A program made the translations under genes and the position numbers. A stretch of 64,000 bases of DNA from positions 74,417,712 to 74,481,711 of the forward strand of contig OY740769.1 in NCBI GenBank assembly GCA_963513935.1, in the 5' to 3' direction. Below, in pieces: positions 12,585 to 23,619 of the stretch. Positions within the stretch are counted from its first letter, which is position 1. Each line of letters opens with the position of its first letter. Source of the DNA: Aphrophora alni. Taxonomy: Eukaryota > Arthropoda > Insecta > Hemiptera > Aphrophoridae. A model generated the notes under the pieces. It saw nothing but the letters and a program-made list of their open reading frames with translations. It was not told where the DNA came from and did no database searches.

Positions 12585-12715
12585 TTTGAATCACCCTGTA
12601 TTACTACATAATTTTGAAGTACCATATATTACTACGTAATTTTTAAACATCCTGTATTACTGCGTATTTTTGAAACACACTGTATTACAGTGTAATTTTG
12701 AAACACCCTAGACAC
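12585..12715 (+). repeat. Minisatellite, about 4 units of roughly 33 bp
   Basis: Degenerate units built on ctgtattactacataattt followed by tgaaacac repeat about four times immediately before the left arm of the large palindrome. Confidence 0.7.
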
Positions 12716-12719
12716 TCAT

Positions 12720-14124
12720 TTTATAACATATTTAATGTTATTTCTTGAATTTAATTTAGTGAATCTAATCATTATGAACCAACCCTTTGTTCGGGCGTCA
12801 TTTTATAACATATTTAATGTGCTTTAAGAGCTTTTAATCAAAATTTGAGTTACTTCTCTGGTTGTAAGTCTGCGTTCTTACAATTCTACAATTAAATTTA
12901 CCATTTTTAATTACCTGAAGGGCAGGGTTGCAATCTCAAATCGTACTTGCAGTTACTCCTATAGTATGGCACATGGTTATCACAAATAATCTAGCCAGAC
13001 ATTTTATATATAACAAGAAATCTTCCCTTTATTATATTATTCAAAAATAAAGACATTATCATTTAAATAAAAGCATCATTAACATTCAATTATGTGAAAT
13101 GTAGAAATAATACATGTGCAAGTTATTGTTCAAAATCAAAGTTCTTTAAAATGTTCCCAATTAAATCAGTCAAGTTATATTCTTATATGCTTTACACTTT
13201 ACTCACGAACTGTCTATCCAACCATTTGTATTTGGTTCAACTTCCCAAATACAATTTATTCCGCCATGAGGCTGCTAAATTCGAGTCTCTGCAGTGGTAC
13301 CATGACGTGACTGCCCACTGTTGAATCCTGACAAAGACTGACTAAGCAACGCTTTCTTCTTTGTTGGAAAGACGCTCAAATATAAAGGAAATTGAAATCT
13401 GGAAAAACTTCCCATGAGTCAGCGAGCGTTAAGCTTCGCCAGGGAAAAATATCCCATGATGCCTTGCGAGAGCGTCTTTCCAACAAAGAAGAAAGCGTTG
13501 CTTAGTCAGTCTTTGTCAGGATTCAACAGTGGGCAGTCACGTCATGGTACGACTGCAGAGACTCGAATTTAGCAGCCTCATGGCGGAATAAATTGTATTT
13601 GGGAAGTTGAACCAAATACAAATGGTTGGATAGACAGTTCGTGAGTAAAGTGTAAAGCACATAAGAATATAACGACTGATTTAATTGGGAACATTTTAAA
13701 GAACTTTGATTTTGAACAATAACTTGCACATGTATTATTTCTACATTTCACATAATTGAATGTTAATGATGCTTTTATTTAAATGATAATGTCTTTATTT
13801 TTGAATAATATAATAAAGGGAAGATTTCTTGTTATATATAAAATGTCTGGCTAGATTATTTGTGATAACCATGTGCCATACTATAGGAGTAACTGCAAGT
13901 ACGATTTGAGATTGCAACCCTGCCCTTCAGGTAATTAAAAATGGTAAATTTAATTGTAGAATTGTAAGAACGCAGACTTACAACCAGAGAAGTAACTCAA
14001 ATTTTGATTAAAAGCTCTTAAAGCACATTAAATATGTTATAAAATGACGCCCGAACAAAGGGTTGGTTCATAATGATTAGATTCACTAAATTAAATTCAA
14101 GAAATAACATTAAATATGTTATAA
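12720..14124. repeat. 1.4-kb near-perfect palindrome (foldback element)
   Basis: The left arm (12720-13377) and right arm (13470-14124) are reverse complements with only a few differences. Examples are cagtcaag/cagtcg near 13168 and its partner, tatgc/tgtgc, and one base near 13300. The spacer is 92 bp (13378-13469). The outer ends carry ttataacatatttaatg, which also recurs inside each arm at 12802. No transposase, TSD or terminal CCC/CAG signature was seen. The arms contain short mirrored open frames that have no support as genes. As RNA or single-stranded DNA this would form a very long hairpin. Confidence 0.95.
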
Positions 14125-14569
14125 TTTAGTTAGACAGAGAGTTGCATTTTAGCGAGGTCAGCTGTTTGCGAATGAGGATAATGTTCAAGGTTTGGGAAAA
14201 CATTGACCATATTTTCAAAAATCACATTGTAGCTGTTACACTACATACGCATCCCCTCCCGTGTGAGCATTTCAAAAGTCAGTTCAGTTTTAAGTGTTAA
14301 CCGAGTCTTTGTAAGTACAAGCTATATGCTCATTACACTTTTGTATTTTTTCTTATATTCAGTCAATATCTGATATTAAATTTAACAATATTATTCATTT
14401 ATTTATTTATATGTTTTGACTATATTTGATGTTAAGCTCGATATTATATTATATATTTATTTATGCGTTTTATGGTACTGGGAGTTTCATATAACTATTT
14501 GTCTATATATTTATATTATCTAAACTTATGATGGAACCTATCAAACTTATAAACATAACGACATCTCAT

Positions 14570-16405
14570 ATTTGAAAATTCCGAATTACATGTACTTTTC
14601 AAATTTAATACCCCTCCTGAGCATGTGAACAGTGTAAATTGGATAAAATTGGGTTAGCAAAAATTGATTATCAAAATGAAGGAAGGGTCACGGAAAATGA
14701 TAGGCTTGGATTTACGTTTCAAAACAAGAAAGTCCAAACACCGGGCTATATTGCTTTTAGACCGTTGTCCGAGTTTTCGGTAGACACACTTTGGGTAGTT
14801 ATTGGGAATATAATACAGAGTGGTTTACAAAACATCAGCATTTGCCTATAACTACTTTTATGAAAACTGTCACATACCATACACTACTCTTGGAGAACAC
14901 GTATGTTCTACTATGTGTAATTCTAGTTACAGTTCTCTCAACGGTGTGAAAAGGACGGTAATGGTATAATTTGCTATAGGTGTAAAAGATATTTCCCATA
15001 TCAAAGTTGTTTTAATCGTCACAAGGGCATTTAGTGTGATACACTAAAAGAATGTTTAAAATGCGGACATATTATTAAGAAACCATTAAAAAATCCCAAT
15101 CATGTATGTTACGAAGCGTACTGTAGCGTCTGTTCAAAATATATGCCTTCGCGGGCACCGTTGTTGAGAATTGACAAAAGGGAACCTAAAACAAGTGATT
15201 TACTAATTTTTTTTTATATCAAGACAACTCAGGATACACCCTTAACCTCAAATCCTCAAGCTAGAGTCCATAAAGTTAACTTGAATATAAGTCAACAATT
15301 TTATAACTCATGTCCGCAAATTGTCCTATTGAACACGATAAAATTCAAATTTTCAAATCCAAACCTATATATCAGTTTATGAATTATGTGATGGAGGTTC
15401 GGAAAATGTTTAAAAAGGTAACACTTTTATCACATTAAGGATCTGGGTTTGATAAGCAAGTTATCCAATATATTCTAGAGGAGACATAATTTACACCTGA
15501 ACTGATCACTAGAGGGAGTAAAATCATATTATTAGAACTAGATAACGTTTGTTTTATCGATTCCCTTAATTACATGCCTATGGCACTGCAAAATTGCCTA
15601 AAGCTTTCAATTTACCTCCTGAAAAGAAGAAGCTTTACTTTCCTCACCTTTTCAATACATTAGCAAATCAAAATTATAAGGGTCCTATGCCATCTATTGA
15701 GTTTTACAATCCAGACTTGATGTTTGATGAGAGTCGAAAATACTTTCTAAAATGGTACAATAATCAAATTCAGAACAATTATGTGATTAATCTTCAAGTA
15801 GAACTTGTAGCCTACTGTATTTCTGAGGTTGATATTTTGGCTCAGGCTTGTCTCAAATTTAGAAAACTGTTTTTGAATCAGTGTAATGTCGATCCCTTTT
15901 TAGAAGCAGTTACAATAGCATGTCCATGTAATTTATCGTTCAGGTGTAATTATTTTAAAAATAGAATACTATCGGTATTATACTGAGAAGGGGTTACAGT
16001 TTGACTGATAACCAATTGTCTATTTATTGCATTACAATGGCTTACATGGAAAGAGGATCAATTATGAATACAAATTGAACATGCAGGAAGGGAACGAGAA
16101 GTCAAAATTGAAGGAGTGAAAGTTGAAGGTCATTCAAATAATACTATATTTGAATTTCACGGTTGCTACTTCCATGGTTGTCCCTAAATGTTACCCTCTA
16201 AATTGTGATGAAAAGTTAAATAATGATTCACGTGACACATTAAATTTTAGATACAAAAGAACAAAATTAAAAACCATAAAGCTTGCTACTATGGATTACT
16301 TAGTATTCGAAATGTGGGAATGTAAGTTTAGACAAATGAAGAAGGAAAAATCTCTTGAAACGGCCTACCTCGAAACTCATCTTGTTCTAAATATGTTACC
16401 TCTCA
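14570..16405 (+). pseudogene. Polinton/Maverick protein-primed DNA polymerase B relic
   Basis: Fragments of a Polinton-type family-B polymerase occur in order. An N-terminal block (TPGYIAFRPLSEFSVDTLW near 14740) is followed by a cysteine-rich block (CGHIIKKPLKNPNHVC near 15063). Next come exonuclease/polymerase-type text DSLNYMPMAL (15560), LPPEKKKLYFPHLFNTLANQ, PDLMFDESRKYFLKWYNNQ and AYCISEVDILAQACLKFR (15594-15900). Last come the HAGRERE and FEFHGCYFHGCP blocks (16080-16190). Frames change several times and the downstream catalytic palm motifs, integrase, ATPase and capsid genes are absent. Polintons are normally 15-20 kb, so this is a short remnant. Confidence 0.8.
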
Positions 16406-16672
16406 ATTTGCACGATGTTTTTGTTGAAGGGATAGGGCTGATCCCCATCGCTATGGTCGGGTTCCAAACTCCTCCTCAGACTCTAACGCCTTCTCTGATT
16501 TGGAGGAAGAGGAGGACCCCAAAGCAATATATGTTGCTCGAAGTCAAGTATGTTGACTTCTACACATGCTCTATTTATTCGACACTGTGAATAGTATAAT
16601 AATTTTGATTTTGATTTTTCAGCATCCTTGGGAGAAACTGGTTGATACAACATTTTCTGGAGGACGGAGTTA
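16406..16672 (+). CDS. Possible 3' end of an unrecognised spliced frame
   Basis: Plus-strand text RADPHRYGRVPNSSSDSNAF followed by SDLEEEEDPKAIYVARSQ reaches a GTATGT donor at about 16549. A 70-odd-bp AT-rich intron ends in TTTTTCAG at about 16622. The joined frame continues HPWEKLVDTTFSGGRS to a stop. The join keeps the frame and the residues are unbroken, but no start was found and the left side merges into Polinton sequence. No family is recognised; it may be a transposon protein tail. Confidence 0.25.
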
Positions 16673-16844
16673 ATAGCATCGCCTTCATTGGTCCACAACA
16701 ACAATTACTTAACCATACCAAACATGACTGTAGGCCCTACCACATCCAGGTAAGTTACAGGAATCAAAATATCCTCTTTTGTGTTTGGCCTGTTAAGAGT
16801 GGGAGGGGGTGCTATATATTAGATTTACATTCGTCTATACCAGT

Positions 16845-16905
16845 TTAGCTACAACCCTCAGAGGATGATGACTATGTAATCGAAATATACAAAAAGTAAT
16901 ATAAT
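16845..16905 (+). mobile_element. 3'-tail-like retroelement scrap
   Basis: Contains ctcagaggatgatgactat followed by gtaatcgaaa, resembling the conserved 3' tail (CTGA.GATG..GACT.TGT..TCGAAA) that also follows the LINE scrap at 53355. Only the tail is present. Confidence 0.4.
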
Positions 16906-16909
16906 AAAC

Positions 16910-18720
16910 ATAATTGAATTTCTTATAGTTTTGGTTTTGTTTCCTGTTTTTTTATTATGAAAATATGTTTAATTAACCATTCCTAGCCATAGTAGCAACC
17001 TTTCATATACGTGCGGGTTTGAGTGCACTAGGACTCTTTAAAACTGTATTGATTGAGAATTAAAAGTTGTTAAACTAATCATTGCATGTATTAGTCACTT
17101 GTAGCCTTTGTTTGCTATAATAGGCTATTCAAATTGGGCTTTTGATTATAACAATCTAACAAGTTACATCTTGTAGTTTAGACTTTTAAAGTTTGACATA
17201 ATGTGCTCCAATTAAATTGATTGAATTAATTAACAACAGACGTTATATTTGTCTAAACTAATATAGGCTTCGTCAAAAAATGGCTTTAGTCATATTGCAG
17301 ATAAGACAAAATTGAAAAAAAAAAGAAAAGATTATTAAAAATTGAAGGCGTTAAAATTTTAAAATATAACATACTATCACAACAATTATTACAATATGAC
17401 ATAAAGGTATTATATCGAGATCGAGGGACTGAATTATATTGAAATATGGTCTGTGGGGTCCAAAATATTGGGCTAAAAACAGTTTACACCCATGGCATAT
17501 ATTGGAATGAAAAATTTTGATGTAAAATTTGTGTTTACTTGTGAACTTGTATGTCTCACTCTCACATAATCTGTAGCTAATGTAAAGTTGGTCCTGGTAG
17601 GCGGCCTCGTCAAGTATTTTGTCAAAATAAATTGTTTTGAGGCATCAAGATGTCTGCCGCTACCACAGCATTGGTGAATCTTATCACCTTAGAAGTTGAA
17701 AAGTGGTGTGCAAAAGTACAAAACCGTTGCTGTTTCTTTTTTCACCATAGATTATTAGGTTTGCATAGACATCTGTGTACCCATTGATTGAACAGTGTCA
17801 TCTTTGAATTACGATGAAGTGTTAAAGAAAAATAAATAATACTGAGTTTAGTACTCCACAATTTTAGTATTGATTATGGTGAAAAATAATCAATAAATTA
17901 TTGATTATGGTTTTTTTTTGGATGGTGAATTCATCTGACAAATAGTTTTGCCAACCTCTGCTTAAGCTTAAAATTTAAAGTGACTAAAGTTTAAAAATGA
18001 CGAACATCAATTTCATTTATTTTTAAATAACTGAAGATTAGCTACACCGACAAATTTTTGAATTACACTCTCATGTCTTGTTATTTTCTAATTACATAGT
18101 AAGATAAGTTTTTTAAAGGTGGGAAAATTTCATATGTGGCATTTTCATAGCAAAATGCTGGCATCTTGGCTTTTAAACTTTTTTTTTTAAAGTTTGTAAT
18201 GCCATTACAAAATAATTTTAAAAAACTTGTCAACCTTTTTGCTTCAGACCAAATTCATTAAAAAAAACAATAGAATGTAATTGTCTCTACAGCCCAAATG
18301 ACAACAGATTTTCAAGTTATGTTTACAAATCTCTAGAATATTCTAGTTCTATTTAACAAAGGCTGATTTTTGTTTAAACTTTAAAACAAGATAAAATTAT
18401 CAAGAAATTTTGCAAACAAGTGACTTTATGTTAGGGTTTAGATGTTTGTAGTAATTATTAACTACTTTTCTTTTATAAAGAACATACAAGGAAAAACTTG
18501 GAAAAGAAAAAGATGGCAACTTTGTTTATATAACCAAAACTCAATATTCCCATAACTATTGATACCCTGAAAAAATATTTGTCAATTATTTTCTCATTTT
18601 CATTTCAACTATAATACAAACATAACCGCATTAGTAATCTTGGATTACACTCCTTTCATATATAACGATGGAATTCAAACATTTACTAACTTTAATAAAT
18701 TACTGAAAGTTAAAATAATA
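16910..18720. other. Intronic DNA, nothing recognised
   Basis: AT-rich trx intron with scattered homopolymers. No supported feature. Confidence 0.5.
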
Positions 18721-18721
18721 C

Positions 18722-18895
18722 CAAAGGAAGAAAACATTGCTACAGGCTGGCCTAGCACAAGAGATGCACTGCGGCAAACATGTTTCACTCGTGGACCTTT
18801 CATAGTAGCCTTCTGCCTGCGACTTTCTTTTCCTTCAGGTCTATCTTTTTTCCTTTTCTTCTTTTTTACGTTTGGAGCTGTTTCAATTTTAACAC
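18722..18895 (-). CDS. trx: trx exon: conserved GPRVKHVCRSAS block
   Basis: A 174-nt exon, phase 1 in and phase 1 out, 58 residues. A lysine-rich start (VKKKKRKKDRPEGKESRR) leads into MKGPRVKHVCRSASLVLGQP, a block conserved between insect TRX and vertebrate MLL. The acceptor is TATTTAG. The donor is a less usual GTATTA, so the exact 3' edge (SSFG) is slightly less certain, but phase with the next exon is correct. Confidence 0.85.
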
Positions 18896-18899
18896 CTAA

Positions 18900-19466
18900 A
18901 TAAACATTTCTAGCTTTAGTACTTATTTTAACATAATATTATCATAAATTTCAAGAATATAGAACAAATCTTGCTATCATGTGACTACAACTACAACATA
19001 AAAATAGTAAAAATAAGCCTAGAACCAAAGACTAGGCCTGAATGTCAAAAATTGAACACATGCTGTTGATCAGATAGCTATGAGATATTGCAAACGTGCT
19101 GCATACCTAAACATAAGCTTAGAACACAGGACTAGAAGACTAGGCCTGAATAGTAAAAACTATAACATATAATCAGGTACATAGTGATCCTAACATTTTG
19201 TAAAAGTGGTAGCAAACACTATGAACACAATAAAAACACAAAAATGGTTGTCCTCAGTGACCCATTTATAGTACTGATTTTTACCCCTCAATGACCCATT
19301 TATAGTACTGATTTTACATACACTATAGAAAAACCATCTCCACAGTATAGTTAGTTGGAAGTTCTAGTGCTATCTTCTAACTTTTTGAAATTTCAATGAC
19401 AGCATGTCGAATTTACCACACTCTTCCAACACTAACATATTATGAACAGAACCCAAAAACCTACAG
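18900..19466. other. Intronic DNA with short direct repeats
   Basis: Apart from two copies of tgacccatttatagtactga (about 19258 and 19291) and two diverged copies of a taggcctgaat-containing segment (19032, 19141), nothing is recognised. Confidence 0.5.
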
Positions 19467-19649
19467 ATGTTCACAGGGTACGAGACTTTTTCTTTTAGAT
19501 ATAAATTCCATACTTATAGTGAGTACAAGTGTGCCAATCCCGACGACCTAGCTGGATCTACATCTTTTTCCATTCTACTCTTTAATTCCCTCACTTTCAT
19601 GTCTCTCATAACCAGCTCCTGTTCTCTTCTAGTTATTAGAGTTCTCTAA

Positions 19650-19650
19650 T

Positions 19651-19696
<46 letters not shown>
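19650..19696 (+). repeat. Poly-T tract, about 47 bp
   Basis: Uninterrupted T run. On the minus strand it would be a poly-A tail for sequence at 19700-19850, possibly a retrotransposed fragment, but no coding content is seen. Confidence 0.8.
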
Positions 19697-19697
<1 letters not shown>

Positions 19698-20149
19698 TCT
19701 TGAAAAATATAATAAGCATGAGATTTATGAATTATAAATATGACTGATGTTTATTAACACAATAAACTTATTTTTAGTTAATTATACACAACACAAATTC
19801 AATACATTTATTTGAGGTCTCGAGTATTGTTTCTTAATTTGTTACGACTTGCCCTTTGAGTAAGAGCTTTTATAGTTATGATTACTATACAAAATCATGT
19901 GTTTTTTTTAATAATGGTAGGGATTCTACACAGATAAAAACAAAATTTTACACTAATTTCTTACATCCAAACAATTGATACTTAATTTTAAATGGGTGTC
20001 TACCTGATGAAATTATGAAATGATTATGGTGTGAAATACAAATTGGATGATGGGCAATTATTTTAATATTTTATTATAATTATATATGTGATGTACAGTT
20101 TGAGGTGTGTGACTATTTTGGTTGGGGTCTTGTGTTATATAATAATTTT

Positions 20150-20215
20150 ATGGTACCCTGAGGTTAATACCCATGTTAATTTATAACATGAATTAACATG
20201 CATTATAAAGCCCCC
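20150..20215. repeat. Hairpin motif, copy 1
   Basis: tggtaccctgaggt is followed by a stem catgttaatt / aattaacatg around the loop tataacatg. It lies just past the C-terminus of the minus-strand gypsy Pol, so probably in its 3' LTR or UTR (inference). Copy 2 is at 23546. Confidence 0.6.
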
Positions 20216-20269
20216 TTTCGATTTAGTAAAACATGTTTTAATGAAATCAAAATTAGGATACCGTAATTC

Positions 20270-23200
20270 AGAATTTCATAATTGTTTGTGCCCCCCTTTA
20301 ACTAAAACATATTTTTCTTATTCTTCAATGATTGTATAGGTATCGAGGGTTTTGTGTTTTTAATAGTGTTGTGTGCTATACTAGGTTTCGGCTTATTGTT
20401 TTCGTCTTTTAATGTGTATGATGTAGGGTCCATCGTATAACTAAAATAGCTTGACGGTCATTCCTGTTAGCAAATTTGATACATATTGTAGCCTGACGAG
20501 AACCAGATCCCCTTCCTGAAACTCCTGTATTTTGTGTGTCATTAAATTTCTGAGTGTGTTTATTTCCGTCTTTGACAATGTGTTCACCTGCGAATTGTAA
20601 TTTTAAGTTTATGTCAGTGTTAGTGTGTATAAGTTCTGGAAAGTGTTTGTGCTAGAACTGTCTAGGTGTTGTGTTTAAGTGTAGGTGTTGTGTAAGTGGC
20701 GTGTAACCGGTGGTGGTGTGGGGTAATATTTTGAGGTATTTGTTCAGTAGTGGTACACAATCCACCCAGTTCTTGTGTTCCACATCTGTACATCAGATGC
20801 AGTAGATGTCCTCAGACATCTTCTTATCTTTCTATTCACCCTTTCTACTTGGTTGCTATGGGGGGGGCGATGTATGGGGGAAAAGATGAGTGTAATATCA
20901 TTGTCCTTCAGTGTATTGATCCATTTGTTGTTGGTGAATCGCGTACCGTGGTCAATCTGGACCTCAAGATTTTTCCATATCTCGTGAAACAGTCATTGTA
21001 CAAGGGTCGGATTGTGGCTTGCATTGTCATGCACTTGATCGAATAGATCTGTAAGAATTGAGAAAAGGTGTCAATGGTCACAAGTAGATACTGTGGTCCA
21101 TGTTTTCTAGTGGGGAGCTTACCAAAGAAATCAATGGACAGTTGCTGATGCGGTCTGTCTATCATTATGGGTTTCATCGGCCCATGGCAGACTTGGTTTT
21201 GGTGTTTGCATTTCAAGCAAATGTTACAAGTTCCCAGCAGTTCTCGTATGCTTTGATTCATATTGCTGAAGATAATGTCCACTTACAATAAATGAATGCA
21301 CCTTAGGTGGTCCGCAGTGTAGGTAGAACTTGTGTGTTTCTATGATGAGGTTGTCGATCGTGATATGTAGGACAATGATTTTCCGAGTGTAGTTGTATTT
21401 CGAGAATAGTGTATCATGTAGTTTGGATTGTTTGGTATGTAGTGTTACGTTGTCATCCTTTGAGTCGTGTTTTTGTCGGATTATGGGCCCAAGTTGTGGG
21501 TCATCTCTTTGAAGTTGTTTAAATAATTTGAAATTTTGTATTGTACAAATTGACTGTTTATGGCTCTTTTGATTTTGTTGATGTATTAATATTTGTTGGT
21601 CGTGTTATAGGTGCTTCTACTTAGCACACCTGCCATGTGATTGTCTTTTCCGCAACAGTGTTCTAGGGTTATGAATCCACCTTGAAATACGAGAATTCAT
21701 TAGTCGGCAGTTTTGTATGAATCTGAGTGCTTGATATTGTGACCACCATATGCGAACCAAGTAAGATTTGTCAGTTCTTTTTGCGAGTACAGTAGAACTA
21801 CAATTATCTGACCTTCGATTAACAGACTCCTCGGATTATCTGATCATCCATCTGCACTACCGTGTATCAGCATTATCAATCAGGACTCCTGTCACATCAG
21901 GTTTGAATTATAGAACATTGACAGGACAGGGCTAAACTATAAAATGCTCCCTCAAAAAACCCTTGCCTCGAAGAATGAAACAGTCACAGGTGCAAAATTA
22001 GCAAAGAACAGGCAGACCATTAGGACATGCAGCAACCAAGTGGTGTAATTGGCAAATCTAAGAACCTAAGACCCTTCAAAAACATAAATATGTCAGCACT
22101 TCCTGTTTATTACAAAGCTCAAGAAAGTGCTTGGATGAATGGTAATTTGTTTGAAGAATGGTTTTTTATGCATTTGTTCTGGCTGTTGTTTTCTATCCCC
22201 CCCCCCATATGTGACTTCAATAATCCAACCAATGGACCAGGGTGTTATTGGGTGGTTAAAATGATGTTATATGAGGAAATACGTCAGCACTTTGTTAGAG
22301 AAAACAGAAGAGGGTTGTGATCTTTTTGAAGCAATAAAAACCCTCAACATAAAAGATGCAATTTATACAGTTGCTCAAGCTTGAGAAGAACTTAAGAAAA
22401 CCATTCTACAAAAACCATGGAAGAAGGGTTGTCCTACCCTAAACCAAGAACAAGAATTTCCAAAAACTAATGAGTCAGCCATTGCAGATGTAGTCTCTGA
22501 TTTACAAACTCTTCAGAATGATATCCAGTCTGATGATGTAGAGGAATGGTTACCAGAAGGTGACGTTGGTGCTGTTACTAATGAAGAACTTGTAGATCAT
22601 CAGATCATCGATCTTGTGTTACAACAGTCTAGTGTTGAGCAAAAAGAGTCAGATGGTCACGAAAAGGAAGAAGACAAAAAGATCAGCGACTCTGCAGCAT
22701 AGGATGTGTTCAAGACTGCCCTCAAATATTTGGAACAACAGTCAACCGCTACATAAGTGGCGTGATGCAGCCGCAAAAGTCAAGGTTTAAGAAATTGAAA
22801 CAAAAACATTTTACACTTTTTTAAATGGATTTTCAATGCCTAAAATGTTCTGTTTTCCTTTCTCTTTATTAGAAATATAATTGTTTAACTTAATTTTGAT
22901 TAGTTACATTTTTGTTTATTATTTCAGCTCTGAAAATTACTTGTTTTATTGTCCTTCAACTCATAAACATTACAGCTTTCCGATGTCTGCATGTGTCTAT
23001 TTGGAATATTATGTGATCTATGGCTATGTCGCTCACATCTGTCTATAAGTAGAAACCACTATTGTAGTCAGGGAGGTCTATAAAGTTTGTTTGTAGGAAT
23101 TTTGCCTTGAGTTATGTGAAGATTTTCTTCTCTTTGTCCATCCACACGAATTTTCTCTTTTTTGAGGTTAGAATGGCAATGAGTTGAATGAGGTTGGAAT

Positions 23201-23510
23201 ATTGGTTAATAAATCAATTGTAGTAATTGTATGTGCCTATGAATTTTGTAAGTTGCTTGGTACTTTTTGGGTAGGGGAAGTCTGTAATGGCCTTTACTTC
23301 GCTGTCATCGGGCTGGATTCCAGCTGTCGTAAATTTATGCCCTAGGAATGTCACTTCATGCTGGCAAAATGGAAATTTGTCAAATTGAATGATCATGTTC
23401 ACTGTCTGAAATCATTGAAACAAGTCGCGATGTTGCGTTAAGTGTCCTTCAAATGTGTCAGTCGGGTAAGATTTGTATATATATATATACTTAGGTTTGA
23501 TGGATGAAAT
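20270..23510 (-). pseudogene. Ty3/gypsy retrotransposon Pol relic, interrupted
   Basis: On the minus strand from right to left: the end of reverse transcriptase with CQHEVTFLGHKFTTAGIQPD and the FPYPKSTKQLTKFIGTYNYY connection (23402-23214); an RNase H start with a damaged LQTDASD-like motif near 23030; then, after a Tigger insertion, the integrase (CNICLKCKHQNQ zinc-binding part, QQLSIDFFGKLPTRKHGPQY and VTIDTFSQFLQIY catalytic core at 21282-20908). The integrase C-terminal block is near 20500 (QEFQEGDLVLVRLQY, KLF.LYDGPY). Stops and shifts throughout. Gag, protease and most of RT are missing. Runs the same way as trx. Confidence 0.85.
21790..22800 (+). pseudogene. Tigger (pogo) element with intact left end, inserted in the gypsy relic
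   Basis: The left terminus cagtagaactacaattatct after TA at 21788-21789 is the usual Tigger inverted-repeat start. The DDE transposase is read in pieces: SKNLRPFKNINMSALPVYYK and ESAWMNGNLFEEWF (22050-22170), and a C-terminal acidic part (EWLPEGDVGAV near 22550, HEKEEDKK near 22660). The right inverted repeat was not found, and the region to about 22975 before gypsy text resumes is AT-rich filler. The transposase contains several stops. Confidence 0.75.
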
Positions 23511-23545
23511 TTTTGTGGCATTCAAGATCTTGTGATTGATGATAT

Positions 23546-23612
23546 GGTACCCTGAGGTGATAGTTTCTTTAATTTATAACCTGAATTAAAGTATCATTTA
23601 TATAATATGTAC
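23546..23612. repeat. Hairpin motif, copy 2
   Basis: Same lead sequence tggtaccctgaggt and same loop start (tataacctg), but with stem ctttaatt / aattaaag plus an outer tgata / tatca pair. It lies beyond the truncated right end of the gypsy Pol. A short TA microsatellite is nearby at 23478-23489. Confidence 0.6.
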
Positions 23613-23619
23613 TAAGTGA

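Noticed and set aside
13094..13729. Mirrored short open frames in both palindrome arms
   Set aside because: Identical by symmetry, no recognisable protein content and no splice or promoter context.
20750..21046. Plus-strand frames of 98 and 70 codons
   Set aside because: Antisense shadows of the gypsy integrase on the minus strand.
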